Positions 45,020-55,795 of a DNA stretch of 64,000 nt are shown in pieces. The DNA is from Prostheceraeus crozeri. Lineage: Eukaryota > Platyhelminthes > Polycladida > Euryleptidae. Under the pieces are notes generated by a model. The model was not told the origin of the DNA and searched no databases. It saw nothing but the letters and a program-made list of their open reading frames with translations. Where the stretch lies: positions 85,981 to 149,980 of the forward strand of contig CAJQUW010006386.1 in assembly GCA_907163375.1 (NCBI GenBank), in the 5' to 3' direction. A program made the position numbers and the translations under genes. How positions within the stretch are numbered: the stretch's first letter is position 1; the number at the start of each line of letters is the position of its first letter.

Positions 45020-46545
45020 ATTTTGCATTAACTCGTCAGTTCGGAAATGGAGTGTAATACTTGTTCAACAGCACTTTATGAAAAGTGGATACAACGCACC
45101 AGCATCATCATAAATGGCAAATATCAAATTGTGGGATGTATTAGATTTCCATTGTATAATGCACTTCTTGAAATTATGCAGCAGATAAAATACTGCAGCC
45201 TTTTTGGCTGGTATGGTATCATTGCTAGCAAGGAGCTTTCAACATTCTCCCACACGTACATCTTCAACCAATATTGTAAATATCTAGAAAATAGTTAATA
45301 CGACGCTGATAGCGACATGTCCTGCGCTTGCTTAGGTTACAGTACCCACTTTTAAAAGATATTTTTGGTCAAAACCCAGCACAGGTGTGGTGTGGGTTTC
45401 CATTAGAGTTTATCGATATGTGACAGGGAGGTCGTTATTCAATGGGTATTTGTGTGGGGGGCGTGCGTGGTGGGGAGGATTCCCCATTTAAATAGTGAAG
45501 ACAAAGTACCTATCTTTTTCAAAAATGAAATATGTAGCTCAATAATCACTCATCACTCATTTAACTAATCTACAAACCCAATTTAACCGAAGATACTAAT
45601 CGAGGCAACAACACTCTTGATTTCCAATAAGAAACCACCCAACGCCTACCACCAGTGACTTTTCTGTATAAAGATACGGCCCATTTCTGTAATCAAATTG
45701 TTTTGGCCTTTCAACATGGTAATTGTGCATATGCAATTTTCCACTGAACACTGCAAACGTATGTTCGTAAGAACTGAAGAAAAATCTTTTGCACAACTAA
45801 TACTTTGATCATCAAACATTTAATTTGCATATTGCAATAAGATTAGATGATTTGATAATAAGTCAATGTTGCCACTTGATTACCATCCAACACGAAGGAT
45901 GATAATCTAAATTCTTCAATAATGTCAGGGAAGTCATGTATGACTTTCTATGGCTAAATCACACTCTTCTTCAACCAACGGACTCTCATTTACTGGAAAC
46001 ATACAACAAAATCAGCTTCCGCTCGATATATTAACTGTTTAATGACCACTAAGTTATAATATCCCGTATAAACAATATCAAAGCATGTAACGCTCAAGCT
46101 GATTAGCCTAAATCATAAACTTAAACCTAGGGACTAAAAACCAACAAGCCCATCTTTCCTCAACTACATACAGTTACAAAATTATACTCTCATAGTGCGG
46201 AGTAAATAGGACCATAAGTTATACTACGCTTATTCAAGCAATCATAACTAAAACATTTTACATGATCAGCTATCTTTCTTTGACCACTGTGGAATGTCTA
46301 ATCGCACACTCCTTTTCCCTTTTCACATTGGTAAGGCAGCTGTAACGCCTCATATAATATTCATCACCCTCATTTGATCAAAAGTAAAAGACACAGTTGC
46401 TATATAACAAATTTTGAGTTACACCCACTTCCCAATTTCCATTTACTGTTGTACATGATCAATGGGAGAGAAATGATGCAGCTCGATTACTAAGTAAATC
46501 TCTTGTAGCCGCATTGCTAATCAAAATAAGAGAAAACGCCGACAG
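45020..46545 (-). pseudogene. Polinton B capsid-type gene 2, heavily broken
   Basis: Aligns along its length with element A 3,004-4,252 at DNA level, but with dense damage (more than ten breaks). Part of the 44.5-50.2 kb zone that is far more disrupted than the rest of element B. Confidence 0.6.
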
Positions 46546-46558
46546 TTTTATATTGATT

Positions 46559-47285
46559 AATCTGCAACTTTGCATAACATCAGGAAGACTTGATTTTGGA
46601 CTATCTACAATAAAATCAGAGTTGATCGTGATGGAAACGTACATTTCAAAAATTCTCATGGTCTACATCAAGAGAATTAACATTAACATGCGAAAAATTT
46701 GGGGGGGGGGGGGTTCCCCAACCTCCATGATATCAGATGGTTTGGAATATTTTGAAACATTAAGATTCATCACCTTGGGTGAATCAAGTTTGCCTTCAAC
46801 ATTACAGAAATGAAAATTCCAAATCGCCCATGCTCAATCCGCAAAAAAACATTACAATTGGGAATATAGGAGATACGTACATCGCTCCCATCATGACATT
46901 TATTCGTCGTGATTCATCGCCCTACTATGCAAATCTTAATCAGACAAGAATACCCACCACGCACCATGATTGAAAATTAGATTCCCTACAACGTATTGAA
47001 ACGGATCATGATCGAAACGTCTATTTCAAAGATTCAACTGGAAATGTGAGAAGAGAGTTTGCTTTATCTTATCGTCATTTTCAATCTCTACATCATATCA
47101 TGAAGGACTTGAAATACTTCTATATGAAAAGACATTCACGTATTGGAAATCGCATATCTGCGCGTCAACAATCGGCGAATTCAACTCTATCATTCCCAAC
47201 TTCATACTAAATTTCACATTTCATCAATTGGTATGTTTTGGGAAAAGTAAACAAGACAAAAAAAGGAAGGAACACAGCGCTCAAT
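46559..47285 (+). pseudogene. Polinton B counterparts of tandem paralogues a and b, broken
   Basis: DNA-level counterparts of element A 4,277-4,645 and 4,667-5,015 in the same order. Many breaks. A run of thirteen G interrupts the first. Confidence 0.55.
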
Positions 47286-47890
47286 TTTACTCATTATCTT
47301 TCATCATGAAGCGCCAATCGCTACACAACCATTCGACAACATTACCTCAGACAGCTTCAGACTCTGCCAACCAAAATCGATGCTCACAACATTACGCCAA
47401 CTACACTTCGCAACCAGCAAGTATTACCCCGGCCGACGCTCAAGATGTTAGTGGTGAAGAATGAACAATTTCACGCATGAATCTCCAACCTCTTCCCAAC
47501 ATGGGACTGTGTACAGATTCTCGGCGCCCTTTCACATTCAATCGGCGCAGTCAATGCGCTTAGAGCCTACAAAAGACTACTACGGGCGGATATGGAAGAG
47601 AGGAGAGGTGTGTGGATGGTCGAATCTGCCCTGTGGACAATATGGTGATCCTCCTACTCAATTGAGTGAAGATGTAATCGATTTTAAAAGATTCATGCCA
47701 GCATTTTCAATTTGTGTTATGAACCTGAACGTTTTTCCTGCAGCACTCTCATTAGTTTTTGTTACCTGTGCATTTTGGAAATTCTTTCAAAATAGGAACG
47801 TGACATCATTACTGGATTCATAATCTCATGTACAAGCAAATGCGATCACCTAGACTATCTCACTAGTAGTACGTGTAACGTACCCAGCGG
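47285..47890 (+). pseudogene. Polinton B TBP-like gene, broken
   Basis: Counterpart of the TBP-like gene of element A (5,007-5,552). It has the same ATG context and recognisable DNA-level matches through the second repeat. Broken in several places. Confidence 0.6.
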
Positions 47891-47954
47891 ATTGTAAAAT
47901 AAAAAACAATTTTTCCAACACTGATGTATTTTATTTCAAATCATGATAAGAACT

Positions 47955-48410
47955 TTACAAATCATTATTTTTTTCATTAGAGGATGGATTACATGAAAAG
48001 TTTTTGAATAGACAGATACAAATCGAGATACATGTAAACGTTTTAAATTTAAGATGAAGTACAGTACAAAAAGCACCACACGTTGATGAACGTGGATGTT
48101 GTAGTATGCGTTCATTTCGCTGATATTGACGCGTATGTTTTCTCAACCACTGCTGTGTTGGTATATTTGGAGGTTGAGCAAGAGAGTCAAATAGTACACA
48201 CGTCGTCATCTCCAATAAATAATCGCTTACCCAATTCTCACAAACGCCTAAAATCTGCGAATGAGTGTTTAGCACAATAAAGATGGGATAGTGATCTTAC
48301 TGCAGGTGGTAAGGTAACGAGTGAAAGACATTATCGAAAGCTTTCAACGTCGCTTCGTCTGCATTTACGCTGCACTTTAGTCTTAATATCGTCAGCAGTC
48401 AACCAACTCA
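47955..48410 (-). pseudogene. Polinton B adenain-like protease, broken
   Basis: Carries LFDSLAQPPNIPTQQWLRKH and ILQHPRSSTCGAF in one frame, matching the catalytic Asp, Gln and Cys region of the A copy. Broken in several places. Confidence 0.75.
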
Positions 48411-48469
48411 TTAACGATTATACTGAAGAATCACGTCCACGATACTTTTATAATTCAATATTTGAATCG

Positions 48470-49773
48470 AAGACTGCATAAATTAATACATTGATCGTCT
48501 CAGGTAGTAGTTCTTTTTGAACGTCAAATCCAAAACAATATTATGAGGCACGTTTCGCTTGACGATAGGGTGCACTAATATCGCTGTCAGCAGTCAAATC
48601 AAATGCAATAAATAGTATATCCACTCTTAAACACTATTCATGTCAGTCCGATGATGTCATCCGTATTGTAAAATCCCCCCGCCCACCCTAAAAAAAGACA
48701 TCCCAAAAAATCAACATAACTGCGCATAAATTGATCCGACAGCAAAATCTGGTTTGTAGGGTGGACCAGTAGACTCACACCATTTACACGTAAAGCAATT
48801 TCACTTAACTGATTGTGTTTAAAAATTGAAAGGATTCTTCTTTATATTTACCATTAAATGCATCATTTTCATTTCAAAAACCATTGCCACCATGAGGAGC
48901 TTCGGACGCTTCCGATGGCATCAAGAGGCCTCGTTGTCTTCTAACCAAACAACACAAACTCTTTTTGATCATTTGGAATTGTCCAAGACAGAAGCTTTGT
49001 ATGCAGCCCCGGGGAAATGGCCATATTTGCGGTTACGGCCTTCAGCATTTCCCTCTAAAGACACTTGGAATTCGGAACTACTCGACGAATGAAACGTGCA
49101 ATATCTTCCACATGAATACTAAAAATTGTCCAACTTTAGCAAATGCATTCAGCGCAAATTCAGGCTTATTCAATGTCAGCTTGAGTCGCATGCTGGTAAT
49201 AAACAGAGTAAAAACTTTGACTGTCTAAAGAAGTCTAAATTCAGCGGACCATAAGCCTGACATACTCTACTATCTTTTAATCATAGCATATCGCGTTACA
49301 ATAACAAAGCCACTGTTTTGTTTCATTCAAAACATCAAATTTTCCTGCTTCATCTCTGTACCATCCCATGGCTTCCATATGACTTTTTTGTGCTGCTGGA
49401 TGAAACTGTGATACATGATTGAAATATGATTTATAGGGATAATCGCTTTGACCACCTTCCACCTGCTGCTCTCCAATCTTAGAGAAACATCACGAAAGTA
49501 ATGTAAGTCAATGGTAAATTGTTCAGATCCAACTTTATGTTATCGTCAATAGCAGTTCCATCTCTTGCTGAAATTCTAAACCTCAAATCAAGCATCCGCA
49601 TAACTCAAATCTATGTAGTCATCCAACACTCACTACCCACCAGGAATAACAAATTTCAATGGGGCCAGCATTCTCAGCTGTTCGAGGATGATAATCTACA
49701 ATACTTGAACTAAGAATATCTGTCTGTATGGCTTGTTGATCGAACAAACAAAAACCGGAAGTTTTACACTCCA
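48470..49773 (-). pseudogene. Polinton B hexon-like capsid gene, broken
   Basis: Matches element A 6,098-7,318, including GGQSDYPYKSYFNHVSQFHP and AMGWYRDE. Broken in many places (more than eight). Confidence 0.7.
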
Positions 49774-49776
49774 TGA

Positions 49777-50235
49777 TTAGAAGTTATAGCAGCGTCGTCG
49801 TTTAGCGCCTGATGAATGATTAGAGCCTCTGCGACGTTTGCGTGAATGCCTTTTGACTGAAGATCGCACCTTACCAGCTCCGCGAGGTTTCCTCCTTCCT
49901 TTTCTCATTCGTTTAGGTGATTTCTTTCCTTGAGTAACACCAGCAATGGTCTGCTTCAATGTTTTTAAACCGCGTTCCTTCCCACGATTCAACAAACTGC
50001 TCTTAAAACTTCTACCTCTGGAAAGATCACTAGCAACATCACCAGCAAAGCCAACGGCATTACTTAAAACATTTCGTTTCAAAGATCTACCCGACATATT
50101 GGATATGAGAGGTGCTACAACAGATTTCAGTGCACCAAGTATGCTACCTCCACGTTGGCGGCGAGCGCCGATGTAAATTTGTCCTCCGCCACTTACCTAG
50201 GAGGGTCGTGAATAAAATGAGGCAGTTGGATTCAT
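49777..50235 (-). pseudogene. Polinton B basic core-like protein
   Basis: The counterpart of 7,321-7,779. The C-terminal Lys/Arg-rich part (KRHSRKRRRGSN, AKRRRCYNF) is well kept. About one or two breaks. Confidence 0.6.
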
Positions 50236-50276
50236 AGCTCAAACCCTAAACATTGTTAGTTACAACTTTGCATGAA

Positions 50277-51367
50277 TCACTGTCGATCACTTAGATGAAA
50301 GATGTCGGCACGACGCATCCAAGAGTTCATACTTGAAGGATAAACAGCCCATTTAACAAGACACCATTCTTCACCTTGCCGATTTTTACATCGAATGATT
50401 TTCTCTACCAAATATGTTTCACTTTCAGTGACTACCTCAATCTCATCGCGGTAAAAGCTACCCTCAATTTCTTCATTATCGTAATCTTTCAACTTGTAGG
50501 TGGTCGGAGAGTCTTTTTGATTAATCCTTGATACAGTAAATACCTCCTCTGTCCAATTCGGAAGGTACCCTTTAGCAAAAACACTTTTCACTTTTGAGAT
50601 ACGAACTTTATCGCCAATTTTCACATCACTTTTCACATGAGTGCGTTTACGTTGGAATGATTCGCGCACTTTATCTACATTGTCAGCATTTACATCTACT
50701 GGTCTGAGTCCAATAGAACGATGGATAGAGTGATTGTAGGCATGGAGTGTATCTTGTAGAACCTTTGTCCAATTTTGTGTCAAGTTGGCAGTAAAATGTC
50801 GCCACAAGCGATTTTTTAATGTGCGATTAAAACGTTCAACGAGTGCAGCTTTATAAGCGCTCTTTACACTAAACAACTCAATGTCATGCCTCTCAAATAA
50901 TCTTGTCACATGCTGATTATCAAACTCTTTTCCTTGATCACTCTGAATTCTTTTTGGAATGCGACCTTCTCGAAAAATTGTTTGGAATGCTTTTGCTACT
51001 CCTTTCCCTTCTTTAGTTTTTAAAGGTTGAGCCCACGCATAACGCGAGAAAATATCAATGACGGTTAAAATAAAATTATTGCCCGAGTTATGTTTTGAAA
51101 TGGAGGAAAAACATCGCACAAATCTGCTTGCCACTGTTCATCGATGTCATGAACAATATAATGGCGGGTGCGGTACTTCTTTTTCGCTTGTTTGTGGAGT
51201 GTATAGGTAGCCTGACCCTTTAACCATCGTTTCACTTGTGATTGTGGAAGACCACTCGCTTTTGATAATTTCTTGATAGATGCAAATCCTGCCGGATGTT
51301 TTACAACATAATAGATTGACTTCAAACGTTCAGTCGATGACGACTGACTCTTTTTCCTCCTTCTCAT
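50277..51367 (-). pseudogene. Polinton B integrase with chromodomain
   Basis: DDE integrase with DEQWQADLCD, then VIDIFSRYAWAQPLKTK, IQSDQGKEFDNQH and AALVERFNRTLKNRLWRH, and a chromodomain tail (YLVEKIIRCKNRQGEEW, CLVKWAVYP). The start MRRRKKSQ corresponds to that of A. It has about one break; nearly whole compared with A. Inserts the element and may target chromatin through the chromodomain. Confidence 0.92.
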
Positions 51368-51545
51368 CTTTTTGTTTTCTTGCCTTTCTACATTTACAAC
51401 AACTGCAGCATTTAGCTTTAGCGGTTTTGCGATCGTGTTCACATTGCTTAGGGGTTTCATTATGAGAGCTTGCGCAGCAAGTGCAAGTGACAACGACATT
51501 CACCTCTGGCGGCTCATTACATGGCAAGCAACACATCTGCTTCAT
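51330..51545 (-). CDS. small Cys-rich protein (Polinton B)
   Basis: 71 residues, MKQMCCLPCNEPPEVNV, then TCTCCASS and KCCSCCKCRK. The cysteine pattern is the same as in A. It overlaps the integrase start and starts just behind the upstream gene's stop. Confidence 0.6.
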   Translation of the reverse strand: MKQMCCLPCNEPPEVNVVVTCTCCASSHNETPKQCEHDRKTAKAKCCSCCKCRKARKQKDEKEEKESVVID

Positions 51546-51546
51546 A

Positions 51547-52240
51547 TTAATAGTCTGAGAACATGTATTTCCTGGGAGGAGCTGTTTTACGTTTTCCTTT
51601 TACCAGTTTTAGTGGCGATGTAGATCTACGTCGAGTTCTTCCTCTTGTTTGCTTAGTGAGTGTGGGAGGGGATGTAGCAGGTGACGCCTTAAACCAATTT
51701 GTTGGCATTTTCATCGTCTGAAAGCATTGGAGTAGTAGCCACTGTTGAATCAAGTTCTTTCAATGTCTCATTATTCAAAGCAAAATTTTGGCACATTATG
51801 CTTTTTCAATAGTTTAAGAAAGTATGACCAACCAGGTGGAACATAGCCCTGACGCGCTTTCTACGTGTCGCATACTGAATCAAGTCTTCATAACGTGAAG
51901 CATCAATCACTTTATTTTCATCTGTAATGATTTCTCCTCTATCATTTACATTGAGATGGGGCTCAATACTATTGAAAAGAGATATGGCAAGTGCGCGAGA
52001 TGCTAAAGGTGTAGCAGTCGATACAGAGTCACGCATCTTATTCTTCAAGTTTTTCAATTGCTCAACAGTTTCCGATTGTAATAATACAGCACGATGTGGA
52101 TCTTTGATGTGAACATTTTGCTGATAATCTATTTCTTTCCTATACATTTGATTTGCAAGAGGTTGCTTTACTTGCTGCATGGCAGTCAATTGTACATATT
52201 CATCCTGAGGAATAACAATCATGCGAGAATAAGAACTCAT
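51547..52240 (-). pseudogene. Polinton B unknown virion-type protein
   Basis: Starts MSSYSRMIVIPQDEYVQL and has NVNDRGEIITDENKVIDASRY in the middle, with a basic Ser/Thr-Pro-rich C-terminus ending YMFSDY. Family unknown; conserved in A and D. About two breaks. Confidence 0.6.
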
Positions 52241-52857
52241 AGTTTGTAGATAATCATGGGAGTTTTCAAAATATCACTTCGAAATCTAAATTCTTCCGGA
52301 CACTCTTGCGTAAAGTCAATGAATAAGTAACCGTATGGTTTTTCAGTAGCTGCTTGAAAAATTTCAATTAAGGCTTTTGATCCTCTGGGTGCAACTTGTC
52401 GCGCTAAAATTTCAAATTGACTTTTATCTCGCGGATTCTTGAAAATAGCATAATAGTGTGTATTCAGGTTTCGTGTACGAGCTTCTTTTCCATCAGGAAA
52501 TAAATTTTGTGTAATATAGATGATAAAAACACTCTTTATGGTGTGCTGCGCGAGTGAACATATCTGTAACATCTTTTGAATTCTTCTTACATTCTTTTAA
52601 TAAATCATCCAATACAACAACATCATTAGACTGAAGTTTATCCACTGGAATAATTCCTTCATGTCGAATAAAGTTGCGACTTTGCAATTCCTGAAACAGC
52701 GACGGTTGATAAATACCATAACACCAAATCACTCGATTGATAGGTTCCTTAAACAACTCCCTTCTTTTATCCAATAAATTCAGCGTGAAAACAGTTTTAC
52801 CTGCATGAGATGGACCTGATACAGTCAGAACTTATCACATTGAAGTCTGAAATCCAT
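52237..52857 (-). pseudogene. Polinton B A32/FtsK-like packaging ATPase
   Basis: Walker B (NDVVVLDDLLK), IYITQNLFPDG and the C-terminal GYLFIDFTQECP are kept, and the Walker A region matches A at DNA level. Broken in about two places. The frame runs 60 bp further 3' than in A, touching the next gene's start. Confidence 0.85.
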
Positions 52858-52888
52858 TTTATTACTTTGAGACTCAACATTTGCATAA

Positions 52889-53245
52889 TTAACGCTTAGA
52901 GCCAAAGATATTTCCCAATAGGTTGCCCACGGCAGGAGCTATCATTGGAAGTATTGCTGAAAGGAAACCGCCCTTTTGTGTTAGAGTTTTCCTCTTTCTT
53001 TGAAGGGCGACTTTAGGATTGGAGATGAAACGCAATTTCGTAGCATATCGCTTAAGTAACTTTCGTTGTTTTGGCGCTAATTTCTTCGTCCTCAACTTCC
53101 TCACATGAGAAATAATTTCACAAATGAATTTATCATTAGCATGTCGTATAGCATTGTATCGCTGATTTGCTTTCATTCGTCGGAGAGCTTGAATGGCTGA
53201 AGAAAACTTTTGACTTTTACGTTTCGTCATTTTACGTTTCGCCAT
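52889..53245 (-). CDS. small basic protein with hydrophobic C-terminus (Polinton B)
   Basis: 118 residues. Basic N-terminus (MAKRKMTKRKSQKFS), helix with RRMKANQRYNAIRHANDKF, then KLLKRYATKLRF and a C-terminal hydrophobic/Gly tail GGFLSAILPMIAPAVGNLLG ending FGSKR. Same type as other Polinton small basic proteins, probably virion core or membrane-active (inference). Looks whole. Confidence 0.7.
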   Translation of the reverse strand: MAKRKMTKRKSQKFSSAIQALRRMKANQRYNAIRHANDKFICEIISHVRKLRTKKLAPKQRKLLKRYATKLRFISNPKVALQRKRKTLTQKGGFLSAILPMIAPAVGNLLGNIFGSKR

Positions 53246-53253
53246 TTTCCGTG

Positions 53254-53625
53254 TTAGCCTTTGCTAAAACCTATCTTTACCACATTTGCATAGGTACTAA
53301 CTATTGCGACATAAGTGACACTCGAAATGAGCAATATCACAGTGGTTACATTGCAAAGTTGAATGCAATTACGTATGAAGCATCGTTGACAAAAAGCATG
53401 CTTACATCTCTTGAAGATGCGCTTTTCATTTCCATCCTTTCGCTTACATACATCGCAACACATAGTTTCACCGTTACTGATGTCTATAGCAAGTCTTTTT
53501 GAAGATATGAATTTGCTAGCCTTTTCTAGATAATAGACGCATGTACAGAAGGAATATACTTCGAGAGTGAGCAGACATAGCTCGAAAACCAGTTGTGCTA
53601 CAATCAAGTACCACTGCATTTTCAA
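53254..53625 (-). CDS. RING-type membrane protein (Polinton B)
   Basis: 123 residues. An N-terminal hydrophobic segment (residues 5-25) is followed by a RING-like domain: CCDVCKRKDGNEKRIFKRC with KHAFCQRCF, and later C residues. A second hydrophobic stretch (ILLISSVTYVAIVSTYANVV) ends the protein. RING domains recruit E2 enzymes for ubiquitin transfer. A membrane E3 acting on host factors is a plausible accessory role, but this is inference. Looks whole; the A copy is broken. Confidence 0.65.
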   Translation of the reverse strand: MKMQWYLIVAQLVFELCLLTLEVYSFCTCVYYLEKASKFISSKRLAIDISNGETMCCDVCKRKDGNEKRIFKRCKHAFCQRCFIRNCIQLCNVTTVILLISSVTYVAIVSTYANVVKIGFSKG

Positions 53626-53674
53626 TTTTTCTTTATGGAAAGTTGAATGTGAATATCTGAAATCGCTTCAATCA

Positions 53675-54031
53675 CTAGACTGCTACCATGATGGTTAATG
53701 CGTTAAGACGTTCAGCAATTTTTATCATATGTCTTTTAAAAAATTCTTCGGGGTGATCTACCACTTCCATTGAATAAGAAGCAAAATGGAAAGAGCGACT
53801 TTCCACCTCTTCCTTTCCAAAATGACTAAACTTAATTTTCGCAACTAATCGCGCCATGATAATGCTATCAGAGAATGTATTCATTAACTCTAGAAATAGA
53901 GTGCTAGCATCATCGACCACTGCTTCGATGTCGGTCTCATCTTTATGAAAATTTATCACATAATCTTGAACAGCTCCTTTTAAACTTTGCCTATGAAAAC
54001 GTAATGTTCCGCAGTCGTTTGAGAAAGACAT
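53675..54031 (-). CDS. 118-residue protein of Polinton B, unknown
   Basis: Starts MSFSNDCGTLRFHRQSLKG, with a helical middle (ASTLFLELMNTFSDSIIMARLV) and HFGKEEVESRSFHFASY near the end. No family recognised. Conserved start and order in A. Confidence 0.55.
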   Translation of the reverse strand: MSFSNDCGTLRFHRQSLKGAVQDYVINFHKDETDIEAVVDDASTLFLELMNTFSDSIIMARLVAKIKFSHFGKEEVESRSFHFASYSMEVVDHPEEFFKRHMIKIAERLNALTIMVAV

Positions 54032-54118
54032 GATCGCCCTTTAACTAACCCATCCATTGCATGAAAACAACAACTCTTCTCATAGTAACATTTATTGAAT
54101 AACGGTAACAAGCATGCA

Positions 54119-54666
54119 TTATAAATCAATGGTTTGAAAGAGATAAAATAGATACAGCTGATAACTATCATACAGCGAGCAATGATAACCATACAGGACT
54201 TTGGCAGTGTTGAGGTAAGGAGGAAAGAAGCATTGGTTATGAACGTAGCTACTACAACGAACAGACAAAATAGGAACACACAAATCCTTAAAACGTTTCG
54301 TGACTTCATGATAATGTTGATTCACTCTACTATCCAAGGCGGGAGCAAAATATCATCAATGATTAGATTAGGAAATACTTTCCTCTCCTTACCAGGATTA
54401 TTACAAAAGATGCGTATAACATTGAAAGCAGCTAACCATCGTTTAAAGTCAATAAGAAGAGCACTTTCACAAGAAAAGCCATAGTCTTGCAAATATTTCA
54501 GATTAAGTCCATGAATGTGTTTTCTCGCCCATTGATCAACAATGGGATCGCAGTTGGCATGTTGATGATAGACACTAACAATCTGATATGTCCAATTGTT
54601 CATAGCAATAGCACTGAGCTCCTGTACAGGTTCACCCTCACAATCCATAAAAATGATGATAGAAGC
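54119..54666 (-). pseudogene. DEDDh-exonuclease-like gene (Polinton B)
   Basis: The N-terminal motif MDCEGEPVQELSAIAMNNW is preceded in frame by ASIIIF after a GTTTTAG acceptor-like site at 54,667. The middle has KHIHGLNLKYLQDYGF and DFKRWL; the end has LYDSYQLYLFYL. The D-x-E start fits DEDDh exonucleases better than the A copy does. Broken in about one place. Splicing from an upstream ATG exon is likely. Confidence 0.5.
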
Positions 54667-54700
54667 CTAAAACGGAAATTTACACATCTAAGGAAACGTT

Positions 54701-54949
54701 CTATAACATATTACAAAATGAAGAATTACATCGATGCTTTTCACGACAAAATACACAAATGATATGATGGCAACGAAGAAGTAAAATGTATCTAATAAGA
54801 CCACGTCTACGACACTCAAAGCACATAAGCGAATTGTCATAGGGTAGAGTTAGGAAAGGACTAGTAATTCTCCTTCTTTGATTTGCGTTTTGATGTAGCA
54901 TTCTTCTCCGACTTGCGCTTCGTACCACTGCTGTTAAGGATTTGATCAA
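54701..54949 (-). CDS. small RING/zinc-ribbon-like protein (Polinton B)
   Basis: 82 residues with CFECRRRGLIRYILLLRCHH followed by IICVFCREKHRC. The Cys/His spacing suggests one or two zinc ions. The start overlaps the end of the larger gene upstream in another frame. The same overlap type is seen in A. Confidence 0.5.
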   Translation of the reverse strand: MIKSLTAVVRSASRRRMLHQNANQRRRITSPFLTLPYDNSLMCFECRRRGLIRYILLLRCHHIICVFCREKHRCNSSFCNML

Positions 54950-55635
54950 TTATGTCGTCCACGTTGGGTGGTTTCGGAATATATAGGATGGATTCCATAT
55001 GCATGGAGAGAGAGGCTATTTTATTATCCTTGTGTCGACCATAATATAGCCCATTCACTTTGAAAAGGATATGCAAAGTACCTTCTCCGAGCTCATCACA
55101 TCTGATGGGTATTGAATGATCTCCATCCTTCTTATAGTAAGTACACCAATGTGATACCGGTAGGCAAATGTGATTACCATCCCAAATTTTTCTATAGGGA
55201 GTATCCTTGTCATCTCTCGCCTTCCACTCTTGAGCAAGAGGAGTAGGAATGTCCATATTTAATGTCACGTACTCCTCAATAATATCAAGTTGGTGGCGAA
55301 TGTACGGACTCACGGGGATCAGTATGTAGTCCCCATACTGATTGTGCATTATCTTGACATCCGTGGAAGGGAGCATTCCCGTTTGGAGTACTACGCTATG
55401 ATCATCATAACGCAAGGCTTGTTTAAATTTACGCTGTAGCGGTGTAGGATTATGTACCTTGGATGTTTCTTCCACTGGCCTCAGTTGTAGATGATCTGAC
55501 CGTAGCGAACCTTGTAACGTTTGACCGCCATTTTGTCCTACTAGTGCAGCAGATGGAGTAGATGCCTGAAAATGAAAAAGATTGTATTAAGATTACGTTC
55601 AAGGGAGGAGAGGGAGGAAAGTAGCGACTTACCAT
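54861..55635 (-). CDS. first gene of the minus cluster (Polinton B), spliced start
   Basis: A protein of more than 204 residues with TPLQRKFKQALRYDDHSVVLQTGM, then DIPTPLAQEWKARDDKDTPY, a Cys/Asp middle and a Lys-rich end with SGTKRKSEKN. Unknown family. The ATG at 55,635-55,633 abuts a GTAAGT donor; a 67-bp intron (55,566-55,632) ends in CATTTTCAG. The first residues after the junction (AST-type) resemble those after the polymerase's first intron. Looks whole. Confidence 0.7.
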
Positions 55636-55735
55636 TTTAGTTGGATAATAGAATAGAATAGAGAGAGAGAAAATATGCGTCCGTCACTCGTGTGATTCAA
55701 CGATGGAATGATTCTCACTGTGGAAGGCTCGCTAT

Positions 55736-55742
55736 TTATATA
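55736..55742 (-). promoter_or_regulatory. TATA box of the minus cluster, element B
   Basis: TATATAA on the minus strand, about 100 bp upstream of the ATG at 55,635 and about 55 bp inside the right terminal repeat. Confidence 0.7.
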
Positions 55743-55795
55743 GAAATGCTTGATTCTCATTGGATGATGATCCTCATTGGACAATAACATCACGA

